From assembly GCA_009363875.1 (NCBI GenBank), contig CM018692.1:384501-448500 (forward strand): a DNA stretch of 64,000 bases, written 5' to 3'. The translations under genes were made by a program, and so were the position numbers. Source of the DNA: Mikania micrantha. Its lineage: Eukaryota; Streptophyta; Magnoliopsida; Asterales; Asteraceae. Of the stretch, positions 1 to 10,813 are shown piece by piece (position 1 is the first letter of the stretch; every line of letters starts with the position of its first letter). Below the pieces are notes generated by a model, which saw nothing but the letters and a program-made list of their open reading frames with translations, was not told the DNA's origin and did not search any database.

Positions 1-95
1 CACATGCATTGTTCATCTTGTTCAGTCAATAAGATCCATAAGTTACGTTTTGGTTCCAATTCTTTTGTTAAAACCATTACAACTAATATATTTTA

Positions 96-416
96 ATGAG
101 GGGTCTAGTCCAAAAATCAATTGATCATTTTAATTACTATGTCATTTTTGTGGACTACATTTCAAAGTATGTGTGTCTTTATCCAATGAAAAAGAAATCT
201 AATGTTGCTACTCTATTTCCCCAATTTAAGCTACATGTTGAAAATTTTGTCCAAACACCAATTGTATGTATCTTTATAGATAATAGTGGAGAGTATCAAG
301 GTCTTATCCCTTTCCTAAAAGCACATGACATTTCTCACCACACCACCTCACAACACACACGTAAGCAGAATGGTGTAGCAGAAGGCCAACACAGACACGT
401 TGCAAACCTGGTTTAG
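96..416 (+). pseudogene. Copia integrase core fragment
   Basis: This 106-residue open stretch matches the rve-type integrase catalytic core of copia polyproteins. It has an aspartate in FVDYISKY, a variant of the TDxGGEY motif reading IDNSGEY, then HTRKQNGVAE with the last catalytic-type glutamate. It has no plausible start of its own and ends at a stop inside the domain, so it is a fragment of the surrounding dead element rather than a gene. Confidence 0.8.
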
Positions 417-1808
417 CAAGTCTTCACTATGCTAAAATTCCTTTAATCTTCTACTCTCATGCCTTTCAAACGGTAACATATCTTATATCCAACACCTATC
501 CTCAACAAATAAAGTTCCTACCATCATATCTTTCGTTAATCTCCCAACTACACAAAACTTAAGCCTTTTGGTTGTTTATGATGTATCCATGGTTGTGCCT
601 CGATACCACATCTAAACTTCAACCACGATCTATACCATGTATTTTCCTGGGATATTCTACCTCCAAATCAGCCTACAGATGCTTTGATCCAACTACCCAT
701 CGCTTATACCATTTTTGCCATGTTCAGTTTATTGACAGCCATTTCCCCTCCCAAAACAACCTCTCTCAAACATTGCCCACAGCTGATAACTTCATCTTCA
801 CTACCACTATCCCTCCTCAACTATCTCCTACTCCAATACCATCATCATCACTGCTTCTAACCCAACCACCTTCCCACTTCCACCAACAATTTTAGACAAA
901 ACTCTCACCCAATCTCCTCCTTCCTCATGGCCAGCCACTCCAACTATTCATCTAGCCTATTTCCGGTTCAAAAAACAAGCCATCATCAACCCACATACAA
1001 CCGATGACTATTGACCCAATATCTACTACTTCTTTGCCCAACTCACCATCAATGTGTAATGGCCCTCCTAGCTCATCATCAACCCCTAATAACCCCCCAT
1101 GTCACCCTCAACTGAATTCGTGGAACCCCCACCGGTTTCTCACTACCTTGTTACACTAACAATATAACCTACTTAACATCCTTCTACTGACTCCTCTACC
1201 AATACCACCTCAATGAATTAGAAAACAAAACCCAAAATATTTCAATGATTCCTTCATCAACAACACAACACTTCATGCCATTCCTGCCACCATTGAACAT
1301 TCTACACATAACCAAGTTACCAAGCCCTTAAAGGCCCCAAATGGATTCAAGCCATGGACCAAGAATATAATGCTCTCATGCAAAGTGGAACTTGGGAATT
1401 GGTTCCAATATCCTCCCATAATCCCACTGGATGTTAAGGGGTTTTTCGAATAAAATGAAACCTCGATGGTACCATTCTCAAATATAAGACTTGTTTAGTT
1501 GCTAAAGGTGTTTTACAACAATATGGCCATATGGGATGGATAACTTTGAAACATTCAGTCCAGTTACAAATACAATAACTATTTGTGTTATCCTCTCTCT
1601 TGCTCTCTTCTAGAATTGGACCCTCTGTCAACTTGAACAATGCTTTTCTTCACGACACTTTCCATAAAAGATGTCTTCATGACTCAACCACCGTCAATCA
1701 CTCGTCCTCAGTTTCCAAAATATGTTTGTATACTTTGAAAATCTCTTTGTGGTTTGAAACAAGCATCAAGGGCATGGTACATGGAATTGACCTCGTTCTT
1801 TCATACTC

Positions 1809-2072
1809 ATGGCTTTCACAAGTCGAGCCAATGCTTCCCTCTTTATCTATAATCATGATAACATTTTGTGTTTCTTTATGGTCTATATGGATGATATTTT
1901 CGTCACTGGGAACAATAATGCATTTCTTTATCAATTCATTTGTACCTTTGCAAATCGATTCTCCATGAAGGACTTTGGATCTCTACACCATTTCCTTGGT
2001 ATTGAGGTTATTCCGATCACTCGTGGTCTGTTTATATCCCAACATCGTCATATCTACAATCTCCTAACTTAA
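1809..2072 (+). pseudogene. Copia reverse transcriptase fragment
   Basis: The frame contains MVYMDDIFVTGN, the copia form of the reverse-transcriptase active site (usually YVDD), followed by FSMKDFGSLHHFLGIEV, the conserved thumb-proximal motif. Neighbouring RT segments, for example the SLCGLKQASRAWY-like stretch near 1745-1785, lie in other frames, which shows several indels. The fragment is not translatable as an enzyme. Confidence 0.8.
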
Positions 2073-2400
2073 TTTTATATGGATGGTGCAAAAGTAATTT
2101 CTACTCCACTCAACTCTTCAATAGTTCTCACTCATGAATGGGTCACCAAGCGTGGATCCTACACCAGAAGTGGTGGATTCCATGCAATATTTAGCCTTCA
2201 TAAGGCCTGATATCTCATTTGTTGTTAATCAGTTAACTTAGTTTATGCATTCTCCATCATGAATTCATTGGCAAGCGCTAAAGTGGGTTTAACATTACTT
2301 AAAAGGTAAAATCCACCATGGTTTTGTATTTCAAACGACGTTACTCCCTTATAAGCATACTTTGATTCAGACTTTTCTTTTTCTTTTCTTTTTTTCTTAG

Positions 2401-2417
2401 GGGGGGGGGGGGGGGGT
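2401..2417 (+). repeat. G homopolymer inside the copia remnant
   Basis: A run of about 17 consecutive G follows a pyrimidine-rich stretch. It lies in the decayed RT to RNase H interval of the copia fossil and is probably slippage-prone, so its length in the assembly may be unreliable. Confidence 0.85.
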
Positions 2418-3120
2418 ATCTTAAATGGTGCCTGCTCTAACATGGTTTATATCCTCTATCTTGGCTCAAACATCGTTATCTGCTAATCTGCATGTCAAAA
2501 ATATGTTTCACCGTCTTCAACTGAAACTGAATTTCGAGCCTTAGCAAATGCAGTAATTGAATTTTCATGGGTCCAACACCTGCTTACTGATTTTGATGTC
2601 ACACAATTATCAGCTCCTACTATTTTTTGACAATATGGTTGCCATTTATTTATGTACTAACCTAGTTTATCATTCCCGCATGAAGCATGTGGCACTACAT
2701 TCCCATAGTGGCTGCTGTTTTCTTGAAGGTTCTTTATGTCAATTCATGCAATCAACATGTAGATACCTTAACCAAACCACTTAATTGAAGCCATTTTCTC
2801 CATCCATGTTTCAAGATTAGAGTCTCCGATGGATCCTCGATTTTGCGGGGACGACTCAAGGATTAACATAATTTAAATACTGCTTTTTACCTCCTACACC
2901 TGGCCAGTCAAAGGATAGCTCATTCATGTCCTATGATCTTTTTTAGTCAAAAATAACTCCAATCGAATCATTGGCTATATATAGCCTACTTTCTTGTAAT
3001 TCAAAGACATTTGAACATTAGTCAAAATCTAATATCATTATATTCTGCAGTTGCTACTGAACTTGAATTAAAGCCTGTTGTTTCTTGTTTGCTATCTGTG
3101 TGTCTTTGATCAAGAATGGA

Positions 3121-3994
3121 TGATCCTAAACACTGATGCCAATTAATGGCACATCCGCTACTTTAATCAAATGTATGCAGCCCTGAAAATAAGAACAGAT
3201 AATAAGAACATAAAGTTTTGTGGAATCCTCCCACATTTTATTATATTAATCAAAAGAATACGAACAATGAAAAAGGAAAACCTACACTCTATAAATAGAT
3301 AAAAAATTAACTCCCAAGCAAATAACCTGACATAATCATACTCTAAATTAAATACTCAACCCTAATAATTATGCCGACTCAAATACTTAACCCAAACAAT
3401 CTGACTTAAACAAAACAAAACAAAGACACCAATAATAGAAAACAGCCCTTTAACTATCATGTGGTTACAAGTTTAGTTCAACAAATGGATCAAAACAGGC
3501 AGATTTATGTGTGTGTCAAAACTCAAACAGGTATGGTTAGGGCGACCCGCCAATCAATTTTTTGTCAGAGTCAGGTATTTTTTAAATAATTAATGTATTC
3601 AAATAGAATTACAATGACCATCATATTATTAATTTTTTCTAAATAAAATGATTTAGGACATCCCAAGCATTTGAACACACTTTGACCGGTTTCTTTTACA
3701 GATACTCTTTATCCGACTAACCGAATTTCAATATAACACAATCCTATTTGACTAGTTTTCCTATAATGAGTCGAAACTCCACATAATATAATGGTCGTCT
3801 AAAAAGTGCTAATTGTTACTTGAAGCATTAAAAATTAGATGATTAAAGTTGTAAAATTGTGTGAAGACTGAAGTTATACATTTATCTTGTTAATCAGTTT
3901 TCTTACAACCTCATACCAACTTCTTCGAATTTGATTACTGTAATTTTCAGAAATCAAAACCATAATCACTCAACTCGCAGTTATTTTGTTGCAG
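3121..3994. other. Intergenic, no gene seen
   Basis: AT-rich sequence between the copia remnant and the DnaJ-type exons. I looked here for the missing 5' exon of the downstream zinc-finger gene and found no convincing open frame with a start and donor site. Confidence 0.5.
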
Positions 3995-4604
3995 AGTGTG
4001 ATGGAACAGGCGAGCCAAACATTGAGCCACAGGTTAGCATATACTTTCAAACCTTCTTTATTGACAATAAATTTTAGGCATTTAGCAACCGAATTTTAAA
4101 TTTTAGAGTAGCACAAAAACCAACTTTCATTATATCACACGACCTCATAATATATAAATTTTTCCTATAAAATAGGTTTTATTCAGGTGTTAAAAATGGT
4201 ACTCTTGAAGAGGAGTGTTAAATGTTATATCAGATATACACTAAAATAACTAAGAAAATATCCCATCAACAGTTTTTGAAACATCATGTGCATGCTACTA
4301 TGAATTTCAGTTTTATAACACAACTCAATTGCTAAAATCAGTAGTCATATAGTATAAGTTGGTTTCTATTTCACACCTACTTTTATACTTGGGAAAAGTT
4401 GGTGCCTGTTTTATGCAGTTTGTTTGTAATTTAATAGCAAAATTTTCCCATATAGGTGTGGTTTTGGGGGTTTCATAATGTTAGGTTTTGGTGCAGTTTT
4501 TGGAATGGATAGGTGAAGACACAAAATGTGCGTATTGTGAAGGCGATGGTCATACGATTTGTGATGTATGTCAAGGAACAGGAGTTGGAATCGGTGGTGC
4601 ATGA
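3995..4604 (+). pseudogene. DnaJ-type (CxxCxGxG) zinc-finger protein, 3' exons only
   Basis: Two exons join in frame. Exon 3995-4032 follows TTGCAG, ends before GTTAGC and reads CDGTGEPNIEPQ. Exon 4497-4604 follows GTGCAG and reads FLEWIGEDTKCAYCEGDG, then HTICDVCQGTG, ending VGIGGA and a TGA. The CxGxG and CxxCxGxG repeats are those of the DnaJ cysteine-rich zinc-binding domain found in small, often plastid, plant proteins (BSD2/LQY1-like) that act as chaperones or thiol oxidoreductases. The 462-bp intron has normal ends. The N-terminal exon, expected to hold a transit peptide and the first CxxC half, was not found in the preceding 900 bp; it may lie behind a long intron or be lost. So this is either a real gene with an unseen first exon or a truncated copy. 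Confidence 0.6.
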
Positions 4605-6447
4605 CCCCACATACATTGGCAATCGAGGGATTTTGTTTGTAAGTAGAAGCAACATAGCGATTCACAAATGTGTACATCAGCCTAAAGCAAATGTCATATG
4701 TCACACCTCCAGCTTTTTGTTCATGTAACTAGATAAAATGAAGTGCTCTATATTATATGAAAAGAAAATAACCTCAAATGTCCCTTCATTGATGGATCGA
4801 AATTGAGATTATACCGTACAGTGCAGATCTCTAAGTTTTTTAACCTCGTGCCCTACAACGATAACATTAATGCGGTAAACAAAGTGCTCACAAACTTCCT
4901 AACCAACCTTGAATTGTTGTTGCAAATACAGTCACGACAATGAAACCATGTAGTCAAGTGCCTAAAAATAAGCATGTATTTCATGATTGTAATAACGATT
5001 TTTACAAAAGACGAATTTGATTTTTTTACCTATGTGTGTGTATTCAATGTGGTTAAGTATAAGTTATCGACAACCAATCAAACTCGAATTTATATAGTCT
5101 AATCAAACTAAAACATATTGAACTTGACATGACATGCTTTTGAACAAAATCTACATTGTCAACTCGAAACACACGTAAATATAAAAATGAAAAAAATATT
5201 GTATATGGCCCCACTCATTTTTCAAACAAACTTTGCATTGACACATACATTTATATAAGCATGTAGCAAAGTAAGTTTTTTAATTACACACAAAAATTTA
5301 AAGAAAAGTCAAATTATACATCTACAAAAATCTAACTTAAAATTTAAACCACTTTAAGATAAAAAAGAATTTATAAAAAATAGGGATGAGTTGCTTTGGT
5401 GGCAAATGTCACCGGCTTTGTATTGAGATATAGTACAATATAGAAAAAATCTTGAATATCCGTTAACAAATTACAAGTCTTAAACTTTATTTTGTAGATG
5501 ATTCATACACGACAATTCTATTTTGAGCTTAAGAACATAATTGTGTTAAAAGTATGTCTATATTTCTAAGTTATAAAATACTTAGTAGTAATGCTAGAGA
5601 GATTATAAAGATGCAACTTGGAAGGAGGCAAATTACTGATTAAAATTACTTATTTTGCTATGCATACTATTTTATATTTAGGGAACATAATAAAAAATAA
5701 AAAAAATGATGCTACCTAAAATGCTATTTTATTAAAAAAAAATTTCTCTTCAATTTCACTTCAACCATTAATTATAAAGATAATGACATAAAATCCTTCC
5801 AACACTTTTTGCATTAATATATTTTTATTATAACCTAGCCGTAATACTTACATCATCATTTTATATTTGAAGATCAAAAAGTCAGTTAAGAGTAAATTAC
5901 TCTTCTTGGTAAATTGTAACTTTATTCATTTCTTACATTTTTTGCTAAATTCTAATTATAGTTTCAAATTTGTTTTTGCTGCAACCCCAATAGTTTAAAA
6001 CCGCTTATTTTTCGTTTTTTCTTTTTTGTAAATTAACCAATATATCCTAATTAAATAATAATAATAATAATAATAGTAATAATAATAATTATTATTATAA
6101 AAGTAATGTCCACCACTACCATCATGTCAGCAACACCATCACCACATCTGCCCCATTACCTCCGGCCATCTTTTCCACCATTTCCAACCAATCCCTGTAT
6201 GTACAAATATACATGGTAGCAAAGCATTGAAAGCAATATCACTACCACCACCATTATCATCATCATTAGTTGACAAATAGACTATAAAGCCTTAACAAAC
6301 AAAAAAGAAAAAAAAGAGTTGATGGCATAAATAGTATGTTGTTTAGTTAAATTATAAGTTTGATTTATGTGGTTGAAAAATTGCAAATCTAGTTCAAACA
6401 TTTGAGAAAAGGTTACATGTATGATCAATGTGGTTTAGTTAGATTGC
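4605..6447. other. Intergenic AT-rich DNA, no gene seen
   Basis: No coding signal beyond chance frames. It contains short A/T runs and an imperfect AAT microsatellite at about 6053-6098. An open frame over 4513-4728 is out of phase with the DnaJ-type exon and is a shadow. Confidence 0.5.
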
Positions 6448-6455
6448 ATGTTAAG

Positions 6456-6644
6456 CAGGGACGAAGCTTGAAAATTTTGGGTAGGGGGGCCGATCCTTAA
6501 TATAAATTTTTTTGAAAGAAAAACCAAGGGGACCAGACTCTATTAATATAAAATTTTCCGACCAAATCCTACTACATACCTGCTTCTGAGCCGAAAAACA
6601 GCAGGGGCCGGGGCCCCCCAGGCCCTCACTATCCTTCGTCCCTG
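6456..6644. mobile_element. hAT-type MITE with 8-bp target duplication
   Basis: A 189-bp insertion begins CAGGGACGAAGC and ends CCTTCGTCCCTG, an 11-bp terminal inverted repeat of the CAGGG hAT type. It is flanked on both sides by the 8-bp direct repeat ATGTTAAG (6448-6455 and 6645-6652), the target-site duplication length of hAT transposases. The interior is partly GC-rich with G and C runs, and has no coding capacity. The perfect duplication implies a fairly recent insertion. Confidence 0.88.
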
Positions 6645-6890
6645 ATGTTAAGTCCCTAACATTGAAAAACTGCAAATTTAGTTTAAGAGAGAATTGTATA
6701 AATGGTTGCATATTTTGTTCCTAGATCAAACTACCATTATATTTTAAGTGTTACAACCTAATTATATTAGATTGATTAACTAACTAAATAATCCATGAAT
6801 CCAAATTACTATCAAAACATTAGAATTGAAACCATATAAAAAAAATAATAAAGAAACCATATAAAACTTAGACAAAGATATATTCATATT

Positions 6891-6891
6891 A

Positions 6892-6971
<80 letters not shown>
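6891..6971. repeat. (AAT)n microsatellite
   Basis: About 27 uninterrupted AAT units. It is a likely length-polymorphic locus in AT-rich intergenic DNA. Confidence 0.95.
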
Positions 6972-6972
<1 letters not shown>

Positions 6973-7852
6973 CCTTATCTAAACATTAAATTTAAAACGA
7001 GGAAAATAATATTTTAGAAGTTGTAAAAATCGTTAGGTTAATTTAAGGTTATGAATCCCAGTTGCTTATAAAATTTCAGAAATAATTATATTATTATTAA
7101 TAGAATAATATAACGATTTTCTTTGTATAATTTCCTTATTATTTATTATTATAATTATTATTATTTTATATGGTATAAAATCTAATCTTTTGATAGTAGT
7201 TTGGATTTATTAATTATTTATATTAATCGATCATAAATAACTAAGTATTAACAACTAAAATATTATGTTAATTTAATAAAGACTAACACAGAGATCATTT
7301 ATGCAGTTATTTTTTACAATTGTTTAGACTAAATTTGTAATTTTTTAATTTAGGTACCACAAATGCAATTTGATCAAATTATATGAACCATGTACGTAAA
7401 CTTATAGATGTTTAGACTAACTTTTTAATTTCTCAACTTTGTATACCAAACTTGCTGTAAGCCTCAAAACCCCCACACCTGTAACACGTGTTTAATACAA
7501 CAAATTTTAGGTCTCAGATTTTTTTTATTATCATCCATTTTAATCACCCAAAATAACCCAACGTTTAACAAAAACATATAGAGCTAGGTTAATTATACAT
7601 TCGAAAACCCAATTACAACCTTAACAACAATTTGCAAAAAAGTTATTGGGTTTCAATCTTAGCATGTTCGATCCGATCCTCCATGAATTACCCGATCACG
7701 TGCACCATCACCCTTTACGTTCACCTACAAAACACCACATTAAAATCACCATTAGTTCGTTAGAACTAAGTAAGAACACCTATGTATACTTTTTGGTTCA
7801 TAACGAAAGGTTATTGGATCCTAAAACGCAATTAAACAACCAAAACGAATGA
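6972..7852. other. Intergenic AT-rich DNA, no gene seen
   Basis: No supportable coding region. The style from about 7440 onward (many short C-rich phrases in AT-rich DNA) resembles decayed LTR sequence, but no ends could be fixed. Confidence 0.4.
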
Positions 7853-8057
7853 TTTTTTTTTGATGACCGGGGAACCCACTTGCATGGTAAACCCCGGGCG
7901 CCCCCCAATACCCGACTAACCGGGGGGAACGGGTAAACCGCGGGCGCAAGCACCCGGGTCGGTTGCCTTTTGGAGAAATTGTCACCCCCATGAGTAGAAC
8001 TTATGACCTCAAGCTTGAAGCCTCAACACTCTTACCACTAGGCTATCTCCACAAGGT
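7853..8057 (-). mobile_element. tRNA-derived SINE, minus strand
   Basis: Read on the minus strand, the element starts with a pol III-like A box, TAGCCTAGTGG (8035-8045). A weak B-box-like GGTCATAAGTTC follows at 7997-8008, then a GC-rich body, and it ends in an A tail (T run at 7853-7861). This order is diagnostic of tRNA-derived plant SINEs. Both flanks carry an AAAACGA-like motif (near 7843 and near 8063), a possible target duplication. The B box departs from consensus. Length of about 205 bp fits the class. Confidence 0.72.
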
Positions 8058-8079
8058 TAAAAAAAACGAGATAGCCTCC

Positions 8080-8266
8080 AAACAGATTCCTAGCCGTAGC
8101 TTATGGCCTGATCGTAGGCTATGGTCATTCTAAACAGAACCCTCCAACCGTAGCGTATGGTCTGATTGTAGGCTACGACCATTTTAAACAGAACCTTCCA
8201 ACCATAGCTTATGGTCTGACCGTAGGCTACTGCCACCTTAACATAAGCATTCAACCGTAGGTTATA
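8080..8266. repeat. 54-bp tandem repeat, about 3.5 copies
   Basis: Units start at 8080 (52 bp), 8132 (54 bp) and 8186 (54 bp), and a diverged partial copy starts at 8240. Each begins AAACAGA or AACATAA and contains GTAGCTTATGG, CTGA and GTAGGCTA motifs. The period is a multiple of three and the minus strand stays open across the array (8090-8308), giving an 18-residue repeat. With no start context or homology I treat that as a by-product of the period. Confidence 0.85.
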
Positions 8267-8309
8267 CCCAGGGCTTAGCTTATGCTCCCCGCACATACCA
8301 AATATCACT

Positions 8310-8575
8310 TTTTTCGCGTTTTACACCCGTAACCACCCCGGATCATATCAACCCTTACGTTTCTCCCAAATACATCCCATAACACCTTTGAAACATAACT
8401 ACCAAGTTCCAAAACATAATTTGGTGTTATAATTAAGTTAATCACCAAACGATTTGTTAAACGGGTCATTTACACCTATACCCATTAACAACACAAATTT
8501 TCACCCAAAACTAATGGAACTTCCTTTTCTCCAAGGATTTCCATTTGTTACATTAATTCAACATATTCAACACAA

Positions 8576-8611
<36 letters not shown>

Positions 8612-10560
8612 ACTTTAAAACACAACTAATGTGTTAGACTCTACAACCGCTAATATTTAAATTATGATTCACACCACTTCCTTGAGGCTTTCTTTTTCAT
8701 CAAGGATTCTCAAGGTAAGCAATCACACCACTTGTGATTTACTTAAACACCATAGATTCACCATGGGAATATCACACCACTTGTGATTCAATCCAACTCC
8801 AAATTCACACTACTTGTGAATTGTTTGACCATTTTTAGTCAAACTTCAAATAAGAAGTTCACACCACTTCTGAATCATTCTTATTCCTCCCTACCACATG
8901 TAAACATGTTATATTACAATAACTTAGCAAATGTAACACCTATTGTATGTTATTATTAAACAACAAATATCTAAACTCCAATTCACCCAATACAACATTC
9001 ATGTATATTCCACATACATCTATATACATATATACATATATGTGCATAGCACCATTCAATCATATCAAGTATAATAGATGGGTGACTTACCTTGTCCCAA
9101 CAAGTTATCCACCACCTCAATCTCTTTTCCGGGTCGTTTGGTTCCACTAACGCCTCCACTATCATTTCCTATTATCAGAACAAATAGGTTTAATATAAAG
9201 TTTGACTATAACTAGTCAAATTGCATCCAATTGATCCATTATCACCAATTACGCTTAGGTTACATTCAATTAATCCATTAATCATAAAAACCCTACATTT
9301 TATGATCACAACAACTAACTTTCATCACTCATCCTTTTTAACACATTTACAGATAAAAATCAAGTTGTTGACATTTAATCAAATAACTTGTGTGCAGGGA
9401 TTTTCCTTACACATTTTCAGCTACATTCAACCCCATCAATCTCCCATTTATGTTTCTAATCCTCCAAAGGTAATAATAACCTCAATTCTCCAATGATATA
9501 CAACTTCAAATGTTAGAAATCATTATGTTATCATCTAAGCCACTATCCAACACCCATTTTAAACCTTCTAGTTCATCTTCATGAACCATATAAAAACCAA
9601 TTTCATTCAACTTTGCCAAACTCAATAAAATGACCAAAAGGTTGTTCTTAGATGATCTACATGATGATTTACAACATATAACACCATCTAAACCTCCAAT
9701 TTCGGATTTGACCCATCAAACTCACACCCCATGGAAGACCCACGTAAATCTCAACAAAAACCCAAAAATTACATACCTAGATGTAGTTTAAAATAAGTAG
9801 AACTCAAGTTTATACTTGCATTCAAGATCAAAGCACAAATCAAGCATTAATTTCTGAAATTTTGAGCTTTCTCTTTTGCTCCTTTCTCCCTGCTAGTCGA
9901 CCCCCTCCCCCAAGTCAGTCATTGACTGATTTTGACCAAATCCCCACTTATAACCCTCATTTAATTAAATTTTCAACTATTTACAACTTTGGTCCCTCCA
10001 CTACTAGTTAACTCTAACTAGTTTATTTATAACTTAAGTTAAGTTAGTTATAATTTAAGTTAAGTTAGTTAAAAGTTAACACCCACCATTTCGTTACAAT
10101 TAACAAATATTATTATATCACCCACCAAATAATATTTAAGATGATTAGATTTTATGAAACAACCAACACATACACCTCATTTTAAATATGTCACCAATTA
10201 TATTCATTTTATAATATTTCCCACATATATTATACTTGCAATATTATCAATCCACATATATCATTTATGCAATTAACTCTAAATTAAAAGAAAATATAAT
10301 ATATTAAACTGAACTACTGAAGCTTCACTACCGATAAAAAATATATATGTGGCAAACTTTTTTTTATTTTATTTTATTTTCTTAAATATAGTTTCTTGTG
10401 TTTTCGTAAAATACAAAAACAATTGGTGCCCATTTAAAGAAAATCTTTTATAATAACTAACGGGTAAGAATGGGATTCAATTATAGCGGGATACTTGCAA
10501 AAAGAAGGCTGTGGTGCGAATTGATTCATAAATATTCCATTCACAAACTGGATCCTCGCT
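8310..10560. other. Probable decayed LTR/repeat DNA, boundaries unresolved
   Basis: No gene found. The stretch has a TA microsatellite at 8580-8608 and several CACACCACTTGTGA-like direct repeats at 8666-8875. Near 9880-10090 are C-rich phrases and TTAAGTTAAGTTAG direct repeats like those in plant LTRs. I could not pair termini or find a target duplication, so LTR origin is a guess. Confidence 0.35.
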
Positions 10561-10813
10561 TCCAATAGGAAACATATACGCATACACGATCTTGTGTTGT
10601 GTTGTGTGTATCATATTTTCAATACGTAAATCTTTTAGAAAGAAAGTTGAAAGCTTTTTCTAAACCCTCTTTTCAAAATCTAACGGTGGTGAATCCATCA
10701 CAAAATATTTGTTCAAATCTTTAGGTTTTTGATTCTGTAAAGAGCAAGAATTTAGGACTCACTTTCTGCTCTGAATTTAGGGTTATTTTCTCCATTTCTA
10801 ATTTATACAAAAG

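Larger units (their letters stand above)
1..3120 (+). mobile_element. Decayed Ty1/copia retrotransposon (pol part and probable 3' LTR)
   Basis: A copia-order pol can be followed in fragments on the plus strand. Integrase core is at 96-416, with the family's spaced acidic residues in VDY, the IDNSGEY motif and NGVAE. The integrase C-terminal part with an FLGYS motif is at 572-700. Reverse transcriptase is broken over about 1330-2072, with an active-site-like YMDDIFVTGN near 1885 and FSMKDFGSLHHFLGIEV near 1960. RNase H remnants lie at 2500-2790. Frameshifts and stops separate the pieces, so this is a fossil. A purine-rich TTTGCGGGGACG stretch near 2840-2851 fits the polypurine tract, and 2880-3120 is then probably 3' LTR. 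The 5' half lies outside the window. Superfamily assignment is firm; the lineage is not resolved. Confidence 0.85.

Noticed and set aside
7440..10440. A complete LTR pair or solo LTR spanning this region
   Set aside because: Style is LTR-like and TGTAACAC occurs near 7480, but no matching end or target duplication could be found.
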